A stretch of 64,000 nt of DNA. It comes from Cucumis sativus (lineage: Eukaryota > Streptophyta > Magnoliopsida > Cucurbitales > Cucurbitaceae). Position 1 is the first letter of the stretch. Each line of letters begins with the position of its first letter. Both the position numbers and the translations under genes were made by a program. Shown here one piece after another: positions 12,431 through 24,590 of this stretch. The stretch covers positions 22,618,075 to 22,682,074 of the forward strand of contig NC_026658.2 in assembly GCF_000004075.3 (NCBI RefSeq), in the 5' to 3' direction. The notes under the pieces were generated by a model that was not told the origin of the DNA, ran no database searches, and saw only the letters and a list, made by a program, of their open reading frames with translations.

Positions 12431-15400
12431 ATTAATTGATGAATATATATATTATATATATCAAAGTTTGTATTAGAATTTAATTTTATTCCACAACCTT
12501 TCACATTTCTTGCAAGATAGTTTGTTGGCTTGTGCTTCTTCTTTCTCTTTCTCTCCTTCTAAAATATCAATTTGAACTCTTGTTGAAGTTTGGAGTTTAA
12601 AAGCTTCATATTATATCAATTTAAATTACCAATTTAAATCTTGAACTTCATACCTTAATTTTTCGTAACTATATAAATATCAATTTTTATAAGTATATTC
12701 AAATAAATAATAAATTATAATTTATATTGATATAATTATAAAAGTTGAAAGTTTAAATTGATATACTTATTAAAGTTCAAGGTTTAAATTGAAATCGTTT
12801 CCAAAGTTTGAGTTAAACATGGTCCCAAGTTTGAGTTTAAATTGATATGGTTTAAATTTATACAACTTCAAATATAAAATTGACATTTTATTGATATGAA
12901 AAACAATTTTATTGATATGAAAAACAATTAATTTTTGTTTATGGTAGTCAATCAAAGCACTTTAAAATTATTTGTCTTTGCTTTCAATTTCACAAAGAAA
13001 AATATCTTTTCTTTTTCTTTTTCTTGATGGCTTGTTAAAATTTTGGTATTTTCTTCCCATCTCAGTCTTAATAAATGGGAAAACAGCCAAGAAAGCAAAG
13101 TTTTGTGCTTTTAAAAATATACATGTTAATGAGTATTTTGTTAAGGGTTATTTTTAAATATACTAAAATGAACTAAAGTATAAGGAACTGTTATCGACTA
13201 TTTAATGTTGACTGCAATAAACTAATATTTATGTCTATTAGAAAGATAGTCTATTTTGATCGATCATCGTTGTTTATCACATACAAATTGTGATAATTTG
13301 TTATATTTGTAAATATTTTTAAAAGTTTTGTCGTTTAAAATATTTTTTTAATTATTCATGACTATTTTAGTTTATAAAGTTATAAATTTGTTTGATTTTG
13401 ATGATTGAATTCTAAAATGGCTATTTTAATCATTTTACCTAAATGTTCTTAGCCATATATTTTCATTAAATATTCACTTGCAAAATCTGTCTCCCAAAAT
13501 TAACCAAAATTGAAGAAAATTGGAAGTTTAACCAAATGGGCATTTTATATTAAAATATATATAGGTTGTAAATAGGTTGTAAATAAATATTAAAATATAT
13601 ATAGATAAATATAATAAATTTCATCTTTTAATACTTTCTTTTAGTTTGAATTTTTAAAAATAGTAGATTTTAAAATATATTTACAACCTATAGCAAAATC
13701 TATTACTGATAGTCATTGATATGCATAGTGATAGAAGACTATTAGTGATAGAATCTAAAATTTTGCTAAATTTGTAAATATTTTAATTTATTTTACTGTT
13801 TAAAAAAATATCTGGTATGAAAATAAATAAAGAAAAGTATATATATATATTCCAAAAATATAAGAACAAAAGGAAAGAAAAAGAAGCAAACAAACAAAGG
13901 GTGAAAAAAGGATAGGAGTGTATAAGTGAAGAGCATAAAGCCACTTTTTTTTATTTATTTAATAGTCTTAAGAGATACACAAGTATGTATGTATATGTAT
14001 GTAACATTATGTTAGATATGTTAGATACGTTTAGTGTATTTTAATTTTGAAAAAAATTCGTTTGAAATCTAAAAACAAGAATGACAAAAAAAAAATGTTA
14101 CATTTCAATTCACTAATCTTCCTAAAATATCCTTAACAACAATTTAGTTCAACTAATAAGTTCATAAAATTTTAATTTAATATAAAATGGTAAAATCAAT
14201 GTGTACAGATTCATTAATATAAAAATATAATAACCCAAAATAGTTGTATTACTTAAGTTATAATTTCGGTTTTGAAGATTACAAATAATTTTTAACACTT
14301 TTATGAAAAGATAAACTTTGACCTTATAAAATATCACTATCAATTGTTTTTTTTTTTTTAAATCTAATAAAAATTTAAAAACTATAAAAACTAAAATGAA
14401 AAGAAAAATTTTCAAAAATAGCAAATTTGATAAAAATATTTATAATTTTTAATAAATTTTACTGTAGTGATTAGTATGCTATAGCTAAAATATTTTAATT
14501 TATTTTACTATTTTTAAAAATGTTTTTAAAAAAAACACAATTTTTTTTGTTTCTTACCTAAAAGTATGGTTAAGAATTTTCGTTAAAATAGTAATTTTTT
14601 TAGGTTTTAAGAAGTTGTAAAAAAAATGCAACTTTTAAAAATGAAATGATTATAAAACTGAGTTCGAAACTTTTAGGAAGTTGTGTTATTTGGTCTGTAA
14701 ATTAAACTTTAGAAAAAATGTGTTTAATAAATTTATAAACTTTGAGTTTTGTGTCTTATATGTCATGAACTTTAAAGTGTCTAATAAGTCTCCAACGTAC
14801 CTAACCTATTCGATATTTTTAGAAGCTATAGATCCTCTAAATATATATAAAATATTTTAAGATTTCACCCTACGCTAAATCTAAATTAATTTTTCAAAAA
14901 TTTAGTAAATTAAAATACCATATATTGATTAATTTTTTAAAAAAATTCTATTGAATAGTTCTAAAAGAAAGAAATGTATAAACTAAATAGATTCTAAACT
15001 TATTATAATCTTTTAAGTTAAACGTTTCACAACTTTAAAATCATTTGAACTTTTTAGGTTGATATGTATAATCTCCATGAAAAACATTACCAATCTTAGC
15101 CTTATTGATTGAGACTGCTTGAGATTGGAGTTGGTGAAACTTTTTTTTTTCTTTCTATTTTTGGTTGAACTTGTTTATATATATATATATATATATCATC
15201 GATGGTAGAAAAGAAGTGGCAAAAATCAAAACCTAATAAAGGTGAGGGAAGCATGTTCTTTGCATATTTGAAAACTATAGCTTTAAATGCTAATTTCCTC
15301 TCTTACTTATTATGATCTTCCTTGTCTCTTTGCTCCTGTAATTATATATATTTATATGTTTTGATTCATATACTTAAATGTAAACTGGACGAATATTACA
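12431..15400. other. Intergenic, AT-rich
   Basis: Gene-free spacer. Around 12590-12950 it has repeated phrases on the theme of TTTAAATTGATAT and TTGAACTTT. A short GATAGAC-family derivative lies near 13680-13800, and another diffuse one near 13180-13330. No protein is recognised in the open frames (such as 12770-12955 or 14149-14424), which are low-complexity AT. Confidence 0.45.
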
Positions 15401-15409
15401 AAATAGTAA

Positions 15410-15660
15410 AACTAACAAAATTGCAATAGATGACTATTTTAACAATAATAATTAAGGATATAACAATATTTTTAAAAAATTGCAAATATAGCAAAATTAT
15501 CACTGATAGACATATATCGCTGATAGACTTTTTTAAAAAAATATAAATTATTTCAAAATTTATCAATGATAGATATTGATAGACTTTTATTTAGTATATC
15601 AATATCATAATAGACACTCACATCGATAAATCCTAAAATTTTATTGTTATTTTATAATTT
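15410..15660 (+). repeat. Dispersed GATAGAC repeat, copy 5 (partial)
   Basis: The left block is well kept (GATGACTATTTTAACAATAA, then AATTGCAAATATAGCAAAATT, then ATCACTGATAGAC). The right half is decayed. Confidence 0.6.
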
Positions 15661-17477
15661 TATCATTATTTTTTACCCTCGTTCTAAATATTTTAAAAAT
15701 CCAGTCCAAGATTTGAAAACTAACAAATTGTTTTCAAATTTGTTATATAAAATTTATAGTTAAGAAAATTGACATGATTTTTTTTTCTTCCTATCAAATT
15801 GATGTCGAGTTAGAGAGTATAATTATGAACTTACACTTTTTATTTAATAACGACTCAAAAATAATTTTAGGTTAGGTATACTTTAGGATTGGACAACTTC
15901 AATTTTATGTATGAAAATGGTAAATAAAAAAAATTGTTTTTACATAGATTATATATACAATTTTAGTAACAATTGAAAGAAATTCCCAACACATAAATCT
16001 TAAGTCAAATCAATTGTGACAAATAATTTTACACTATAATTGTGATACCACATCATAAATATTCAAAAGTTAAATGATCACATTTTTTTCTCCCTCATAT
16101 TTAATATCCACAAAGCCTAATTTAACACTATATATATGTATGTATGTTGTAAAGCTTAAATCACCTTTTTATAGCACTAACATCATTGTCATCAATTACA
16201 AAACAGTATAAATTGCAAATTACAAATTTATATCTTATTTAACTTTTTAATTTTGTTTTTCAATAAAAATTATATCAAGTAAAATTATAAAAATGACAAA
16301 ATGGATCAATTGTTTATATCATACCAAAACAAAGTTTAATGACTTTTTGTATGCAGTAGTTTTTTTTGTCGTGAAATATAAATAGTTTGTATTCTTTTAT
16401 TATTCTCGAAAAAATTTCAAATATTAATCTTTAATTAATTAATTAATTTTATATCAAATATATTATTATATAAAGAAATTGTAAAAAATAACAAAATAGA
16501 CTAATTATTTATACTTTAGATGTTTGAAATAATGAATTAGTTATTTTAGTTTTATGTAATTTTAGTCCATTTAGTTATAATAGTTTGTGGTTGAAGTGAT
16601 AAATGCAAAATAATAATAAAATTTAGCAAATAAAAAATGATAAATATAAAGTAATAAATATGTTAGAAATAAGATTACTATAGTTGGGGATTACGAAATA
16701 TAACATATTATAATTTAGAAGAATTCCTGTCAAACAGTCTACTAAAGTTATATATTAGTATGTGTTTGAACTTTTCATTTTTTTTATTGAATAAACTTCT
16801 TAATCAAAATGTTTAATATCCCTAACATACAAAATTTGGTTATTTATTGGTTAGATTCACTAATTTCTAAATGAGTTTCATGTTAGATATAAAATTATGA
16901 ATCTAGAAATTTATTTGTTATTTTAAAAGTTCAATAACATGAAAATAAAACTAATTTCACCTGTAGGTTTTTTAGTTAATTTTCTACTTCACACTATGGT
17001 TTTCTAAGTAAAGTTTTTAAAACTAAAAATTAAAGCAATATTTTGTTTTTTAAGTAAATGCAAGTTTCTATCTCCAATTTTATTTGTTACAAAAGGAAAG
17101 GTTAAAAATCTAAATAAATAAAAAAAATAAAAATAAATAAAAATAAAAGAAGAAGAAGAAGAAGAAGGAAAAATGATAAACAAAATTTGTACTTTAGCCT
17201 AAAAGATAACATAACTTTCCCAATAGGCTAAATCAGGAGGGTGAGTTGTCATTGCTGTTCTTCTGACCACATTTGTCCCCCTCCCTCTCTCTCTCTCATC
17301 ATTGAGAAATATATAAAAAAAAAAAAATTAACACAAAAACTATTTCTGCCATTGCACACATGGCACAAACCTCTGTCTAATTTCAGATTGCACCCTCCAT
17401 GAGGTTGAAGATGTAGATTTTCCTCTTCAAGACATTTTTTATTTTATTTTATTATTATTATTCTTATAATTTATAAA
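15661..17477. other. Intergenic upstream of the PIF gene
   Basis: AT-rich spacer without recognisable genes. GAA-type (17149-17168) and CT-type (17281-17300) simple repeats near the right end mark the transition to a more complex, probably transcribed or promoter region. Confidence 0.4.
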
Positions 17478-17491
17478 TTAGCTTTTCCTCC

Positions 17492-17659
17492 ATGGAAATT
17501 GATCTTGAAGCTCACCTGTTGGTCCTACAAGAAAATCACAGACGCATTGACAATTCGCCACCTGTCCTCCCGTGTAGCTCACTTGGTATTGCTTATAGTA
17601 CCGAATCTTTTGCTCTGACCTCTGCTTGTGACGTCCCTTTCCTTCACCATTGGTTTTAA
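17492..17659 (+). other. Short upstream ORF candidate in the PIF 5' region
   Basis: ATG at 17492 opens a 55-codon frame ending at a TAA at 17657-17659, in a patch of clearly higher complexity than its AT-rich surroundings. The opposite strand is open over the same stretch (17478-17675). No protein family is recognised on either strand. The position about 1 kb before the PIF start, with a pyrimidine-rich stretch between, suits a leader exon or promoter of that gene. Confidence 0.25.
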
Positions 17660-18590
17660 ATGCTTTTTGGTCCATTGCTCATTTCCTCCTCCATTGCATT
17701 TGCTCTGGAGTTTGAGTTTTTCTTTTTTGCTCATTTACAAAGAGAAAGAAACAGATTTTAAGTAAAGGGTCACTTCAATTTCCAGCTGAAATTTGGGATT
17801 TCTTCAGGTTTTTGTTTCTTTTCGTCATGTTTTTTTTTTTTTTTTTTGTTTATGGCTATTGGGTTTTTTCTCCTTTTTGCTTCCCCTCCCTTTTTTAGGG
17901 GTTCTTTCTTCTTTCCTTCTTTTTTCTGCTTGGTGTTTCCATTGAAACCCCTTTTTTGTGTCTTTTATCTATTTTAAAGTCGTTGTGAATTGTGGTGATA
18001 ATATAAAATAATGGATTTGGTTCTTGGGGAAGAAAGTTTCTGTTTCGGTTTCTGTATGTGTTTTTACCCAATTTAGACAGACAGCTTTTGCCCCTTTTTT
18101 GAAAATTTTGTTTTGTTTTTCAACCTCTCTGAATCCTCTGTTTCGTGTTCTGAATTCTTCAAGATTCTGTTTCCTCTTCTCTATTTGAAAGGGTTGATAT
18201 GGTTATGGTGTTTTCTAATGATTTGTTTGGTTTAGAGAGTCAATTGTGTAAATTATTTAATTAAAAGTGTCATTAAATACTACTTTATTTGGACTTTCTT
18301 CTCACTCTTTTGCTTAATTTCATGGGTTTTAATAAATGGGGACAGCAAATCTCTTTATTAATTATTTTATTTCTTTTCTTGGTCAATTGCTAACCTAGAT
18401 TTTGTAGTTTTTTTTGAATAATAATTTGTGGGGATTTCTTGTTTTCTACTTTTCAAGCCTCAAAGTATGGATTAAAGCTTGGTGTTGTTGTAACAGAACA
18501 AGAATATTTTCCTAATTTGTGATTTTTAGGGTTATTTTCTTTATCTTATTTATTGTTTCATTTTGACAGAGATTCTGTGTCAAAGCAGCC

Positions 18591-21500
18591 ATGAATTATT
18601 GCTTTCCTGATTGGAATTTTGAGGGTGACATTCCCCCAGCTAAGAAATCAATGGGGTTGGCTCTCTTTTTCTCTCCCTCTTTTTGCATTCTCTTTCTCTA
18701 TCTAGTTGTTTCAAATTTCTAAGAGAGGGGGAAAATATTGGTATACTCTTGAGCTTGGTATTTTGTGTATTTTTCTTTAAGCTTGGATGGGGATTTTGCA
18801 GACCTGAACATGATGATCTTGTGGAACTTTTATGGAGAAATGGTCAAGTGGTCTTACAAAGCCAAAAAGCTAGAAAATCAAGTTTAATTGCTAATGAAGT
18901 AAGGCAATTTCAAAAACAGAATCAACCACTTTACAGGAGTAATGTGTCTTGTGGAAATTCAAGCAATTTGATTCAAGATGATGAGACAGTCTCTTGGATA
19001 CAAGATCCGCTTGATGATTCGTTCGAGAAGGAATTTTGTTCCAATTTCTTCTCCGAATTACCACCTGCTGATCCTATTGAGATTGTTAAGCAGCCTATCA
19101 AACATTTCCAAGATGACAAGCAAACAAGATTTGGTGCCTTTGATACTGCTACTCATGTTACTTTTGGGAATTTTGTGAAGAAAAACTCGAAGCCGCCTGC
19201 ATCTCTTGCAGAGTTCCCTATGAACACTATGCCTCCTCCGAGATTTCAGTTTCAAGATTCGTCACGGCAGAACAAGGATTTAGGAGATTTAGGAAAATTG
19301 GTGAATTTTTCTCAAGTTCCTGTGCCTCCCTTGAAGGGTGACCTGGGATCATCAAATGGGGGGAGAGAGTCTGGAAACTTGATACAGGGAGAGGGAAGAG
19401 ATTGTTCGGGAATGACAGTTGGTTCGAGCCATTGTGGTAGCAATCAAGTTCCTAATCCAAATGACCTGGATTTGAGCCGAGTTTCAACAAGTGGTTTTGG
19501 AAATGCTGGTTTATCTGCTGGTTTCTCCAAGGAAGATAATAGAAAGATGGTTGCACAAGGTGAGAGGGACAAAACTGAGACCATGGATCCAACTGCCACT
19601 TCATCCTCAGGCGGTTCGGGAAGTAGTATGGACAGAAGTAGAACAATTGGACAATCTACTGGAGGTAACGGCAACAAAAGAAAAGGCCGAGACGGAGAAG
19701 AATCCGAGTGCCAAAGTGAGGTAAAATTATCAAGCATTCTTTTTTTCTATTGCTAGGCTCATTAGTTATACTTTTTAGACGTGAACACAACTTAACATTT
19801 TCTGTAGACTGCTGAACTCGAATCTGCTGAGGGAAACAAGACAGCTCCACGATCTGGATCTTCTCGCAGGACCCGTGCTGCTGAAGTGCATAACCTTTCA
19901 GAAAGGGTAGGATATTAAAAGTTCCCCATTTGTCAATCTTTTTCCTATACTGAATCCTATGTTAAAAGCTTGCTTGTAATGCAGAGGAGAAGAGAAAGGA
20001 TAAATGAAAAGATGAAAGCACTGCAAGAACTCATTCCACACTGTAATAAGGTATTTGCATACCACATCTAGTCTTCCATTTTTTAATTCTTTATTATTTC
20101 TTGATGATTAAATTTTGCTACAACGTTATTAGCGATAATAGAAAAGTCTAACTAGAACTTTTCGGATTTATCCTTAGTAATAGTTGTTGGATCTAATCGA
20201 GAAAGAACGTGTAAAGGATTTTTTCCTTTTCTTTTTACTTGTCATAAATTTATATATGTCAACTTCAAGCTGGAACTAACAATGATTGAAACAAATTCAT
20301 TCAACTTGCGTGACTTCAAAATTTTCAGTCTACCTGAATCTTGTACTCTTTAGTAATTAGTCCTTTTGTCACAGACTGACAAAGCTTCAATGCTAGATGA
20401 AGCTATTGAATATTTGAAGTCACTTCAATTACAACTACAGGTATGAGTTTAACCAAGAATTCCACAAAATCTACTGATCTTTCTACATACAATACAAGCC
20501 ACAAATTTCTTTTGTAATTGCTTAATGTTCAATAGGTAATGTGGATGGGAAGTGGGATGGCGCCCATGATGTTTCCCGGCGTTCAACATTACATGTCTCG
20601 AGTGGCTATGGGCATGGGTATGGCCCAACCTTCAATGCCTTCAATTCACAACCCAATGCAATTACCTCGGGTCCCGATTGTCGATCAATCAGTTTCAGTG
20701 GCTCCAACACCAAACCAACCTATGATGTGCCAACCGCAAATGTTCAACCCGATGAATTATCAAAATCAGATGCAGAATCCCGCTTTGCAAGAGCAGTATG
20801 CTCGTCTAATGGGATTCCATCATATGCAACCTACCTCACAGGTTAGAAATCAGATTGTGTTTGGAGTTTTTCCTTTGGATGTTTTCTTGTAAAAAAAGCC
20901 TACTAACAATTCTGACTAATTCTATCTTGTTTTGTTCTTCAGCCCATAAATGTGTTCAGATTTTGTCCCTCAGCAGTCTTGCAGAGTCAACCTGCAGCAG
21001 CACCTGGCCCTGCTAGTGGTCCTACTGCTGGAGGATCTATAACCAATGATATTGTAAATGGAAATTTGGGTAAGTCTTGTGGATCTTTCTTATTGTATCA
21101 TTAACAAGTGATTAATATTAATCTGACTTGGATACGACTTCTTTTATAGTAATCAATGATGTTTATATGTGTCGGTAGTAAAATAATTTAGTTATTGTCC
21201 AAATCTAACATCTTCGCAAGAGTGCCTGTCCCTTGTTTGGGGCATAAGGGGGGAGAGAGAGTAAGTGGATGAATCATGTTGAAAGTTTGAGAACCTTTTT
21301 TTGCTGATTCTACCAATCTTGGACATAATGAGTGGTTACAAGAAATAACTGAGTTCATATGATGCCTTATCTTCTCAAATAGGCACCTACCTTTTTCTCT
21401 CTCCAAAAGGGTACCAAGTCATCTAAATCTTTACCCTTCAAAAATTTTCGCATAGTTGTCGGCCAATTTGTTCCTTCCCTACTAGTGGCTCTCTTTACAA

Positions 21501-21663
21501 GTCGTAGTTTCGAGTGTAAATGCACGGTGGCCAAATTGAAAGACAAATACCCTATGGAATTAAAACTGCATTCCCTCTTTTTGAATCTGATACCGCAAGT
21601 GTGTCTCTCGGTCACGTAGCTGTCGTTGACAGTCTTTTTCTTTTGCTGATGTTAACAGGTTGA
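18591..21663 (+). CDS. PIF4: Phytochrome-interacting bHLH transcription factor, PIF4/PIF5 type
   Basis: Nuclear bHLH factor that binds G-/E-box DNA and is bound by active phytochrome B; it promotes growth in shade, darkness and warmth. Coding exons: 18591-18655, 18802-19720, 19808-19906, 19985-20050, 20375-20440, 20536-20841, 20943-21069, 21659-21663 (1653 nt, 550 aa). The active-phytochrome-B-binding motif is at about residues 26-43, with the invariant Glu30, Leu31, Gly36 and Gln37. A Ser/Asn-rich middle follows. The bHLH spans about 352-405 with DNA-contact residues His356, Glu360 and Arg364 (the 5-9-13 rule). Next comes a Met/Pro/Gln-rich tail starting VMWMGSGM, as in PIF4/PIF5. An acceptor at 18567-18569 suggests a 5'-UTR intron just before the start. 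The final exon adds only 5 coding nt. PIF4 versus PIF5 cannot be settled by eye; this species may have a single co-orthologue. Confidence 0.93.
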
Positions 21664-22160
21664 CAAGTGAAATTATCCATGTTTATCAGTTAGCTAAGGT
21701 TCCTTCTCGGTTTATTGCGAAGCATCATTCCTCGATATGGTGGAAACCATGATTGTTGGTTCTTTGTGTATATCTGATACAGATTCTTGCCTCCTTGCCC
21801 TCCAAGTACACAGCTTATATGCTTTCCAACTTCATTACCATATTACATAATAGTAATGGAAGAAGCTTCATTAATCTGTATATTGTTGAGACAGCTAAAA
21901 ACTCAAGATTCAAATCTTGCAATTCAAGGTATTTAACAAAAAAATTTTGTCAAAGAACGCTTTACGAAATAAGATCAACTAGTTTGTTTCTGTCCAGCTT
22001 AAGCTCATTTGTATGTACTATCTCTTAAACTGTCAATGAATTGAAAATAAGTTGATTTTGATATTATCCTGCTGCTGTTTACATGTCTACTCCTTGATTC
22101 TTGAATCTTTGAACTTGTGTTTTTGTTTAATCTACTTTGTTAAATGATATGATATTGAAT
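21664..22160 (+). other. Probable 3' UTR of the PIF gene
   Basis: Sequence after the stop is of mixed composition and has no frame of note. It is placed as UTR by position only; the poly(A) site was not determined. Confidence 0.35.
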
Positions 22161-24304
22161 TTATGTTCATTCACTAGCTTAAGCTTTTAGGTGAATAAAT
22201 GAAGAAAGAAAAAGGTAGAAAAGCAAAAGCAAGTAAAAAAAAAAAAGGAAATTATTCTCCTGTTATGTACATACAGAGGGTTGGGTGACCTAGAATGAGA
22301 GAGTGGGTGGGGATAGAATGATGAGATGGGACCTACGAGAAGATTTAGACTTAGACATATTTGTAGATAATCAAATAAGGACCATTCAATAAATGGGTAT
22401 AGCATATTGACAGCTCTGTATTGAGCTTTAACATCTTATCCCTATCTTTTTCTTGATTGTTGGGAGTTTGAAAGAGATTGGAAAGAGATTGATTTTTTCT
22501 TTCTTTCTCTTTTTCTTGTTCACAAAAGTTGGTCCCATCTTTTGCCAACTTGCTTGATGGTATGTCTTCTTCTTTCATGGCCATTCATGTCCCCACTCAC
22601 AACTCAAAGCTTTTAATTTCTTCTTCCCCCTACAAATTGCTGGTCATTTTCTTCACATACCCCACTTGATAGAAAAGGAAAAAAGAATTAAAAATAAAAA
22701 CCAACCAACTAGAGTGACAATTTGGTAAAACTCCATTACTTTGGAGCTTTGTTCCTCAATCATTGCCTTTACTTTTGCCTTTTAGTCTTGGATTTGACGG
22801 CTAAACTCAACTTAAATCTTTGGTTTATCCTTACGTTGAAATGTCTTGAATCTATTATCAGACCTTTAAGTAACCAAATACGAAGATATTTTTTATTGTA
22901 TTCGTGTACTTGTATTATTTATGACTTTGGCTTTACAGTCTTAGAGTATTTTATATAAACTCTCTTACTCTAGTTTAAAAGAAAATGAATATCTCCCTCT
23001 TTTAGTGGACATAGACGTAGACGTAGTAAAACTTTTCTTTAATGTTTGTGTTGATTGTCTATTATTGACTTTTTTTTCTTTTTTTTTTTAATCTTTGATT
23101 GTAACACCTTATCTCTAAACACTGTCTCCTTGGGTTGATTAGTGGATGCCAACTGATGTTTAGCTGCTATTCATATTTTTGTATTTGGATGGAGAGGAGA
23201 AAAAAGAGAAAATTTCAAGTGTCAGTAGGAAAAGTGAGAGAAAAAGAAAGACTGCTGCTGTTGCTGTTGTTGTGTGAGAATACTGAATAGACATCAGTGG
23301 CTGATAATAGAATAGAAAGAGGCATTTGATGACACATAGAAATATTTCTGAATATGAATCTAAACCCCCAATCATTAGTTACCATGACACTCACTCCCCA
23401 CTTCTTTTCTTTTACTGACATACCGTACAGAATATGGGTAGAAGTAGCTAAACCTCATATATGTTTTATATTATTTTATTTTCATTTTTGTTTACAAACC
23501 AAAATTGTTTTTCTTTTTTTGTGCTTCAATTCCTTCCTTTTTGATATTACAAAATATGTCTCACAAATTTTATTTCATTTCTTTCATTTCATTGGCTTAT
23601 CCTAATTATTTCTTCAATTTTATGCTTTTTTATATAATATATATAATAAAAACTAAAATAATACAATATCAGTGGATAAAACTATCTTCACTCTCTCCAA
23701 ACTCATGTTTAAATATCGATTCTTATAATTTTAATTATAAAATCTTTCGTCAACATCTATTAGACATACTCTTAGGACTTGTTTTCGTATTATCCAAGTC
23801 TTGGTTTTCCTTTTTTTGTTTTTTTTTTTTTGTAATTTTTTAGGTATTAAAAGAGAGTTCGAAAAATTTGAAACTTCAATCTATGGAGAAATTACGTATC
23901 AATAAATGTGCATACTTTGATTTTCTTTTCTTTTCGTTTTTTTAGTCTTTAATGATGTGATTATTTTTTAGTTGAACATTTTTTAAAATAGTAAAATAAA
24001 TTAAAATATTTACCAGATATAACAAAATTTTAGATTCTATCAGTTTTCTAATGTTACTGATAGAAGCATATTAATATCTATTATTGATAAAATTTGAAAC
24101 TTTTGCTATATGTGGTAAATATTTGTCAAAATTACTATTTTTGACAATTCTCTTTTTTTATTTACACATAAATTAGTAACCTAATGTTTTAAATTTTCTT
24201 TTGACATTTCCATATATGTATGGTTTTGACATTGACATAGAAGCTAAAGAGATGAATAATGAAATATAAGTAAAATATTAAAAAAATATGAAGATAAATA
24301 CTAA
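22161..24304. other. Intergenic downstream of PIF
   Basis: Moderately complex up to about 23450, then AT-rich. It includes a CTG/TTG-rich microsatellite-like patch at about 23250-23275 and a decayed GATAGAC-family fragment at about 23985-24150. No protein is recognised in its open frames, and none of the conserved plant microRNA sequences I know was found. Confidence 0.4.
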
Positions 24305-24590
24305 CTAGGGATAGTTGCAAATTTAGCAATTAAATTCAAATTAATTAAATATGTAACACAATTTTAAAAAATTTACAAATATAGCAAAATTTGTCAAATT
24401 CTATCAATGATATAAGTCTATCACTGGTAGACCATGTTGCAAATATTGGTCTATCACTGATATACCATATGAAGTCTATCAGCGATAGTTTATTAGTGAT
24501 AGTTTTGTTATATTTACAATTTTTTAAAAATGTTGCTATATCCTTAATTATCATTGTTAAAATAGTCATCCATTGCAATTTTCCTACTAA
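24305..24590 (-). repeat. Dispersed GATAGAC repeat, copy 6 (reverse, well preserved)
   Basis: Near full-length member in reverse orientation, starting GGATAGTTGCAAATTTAGC and ending CATCCATTGCAATTTTCC. The ends have a weak inverted relationship (GGATAGTTGCAA versus GGAAAATTGCAA read inward). Confidence 0.7.

Noticed and set aside
21188..21615. Minus-strand frames of 72 and 82 codons in the last PIF intron
   Set aside because: A phrase ([15 protein letters not shown]) faintly recalls copia gag leaders, but nothing else supports an element or gene.
23215..23421. Possible miR156-like precursor near GTCAGTAGGAAAAGTGAGAG
   Set aside because: The sequence does not match the mature miRNA beyond a few bases and there is no paired arm.
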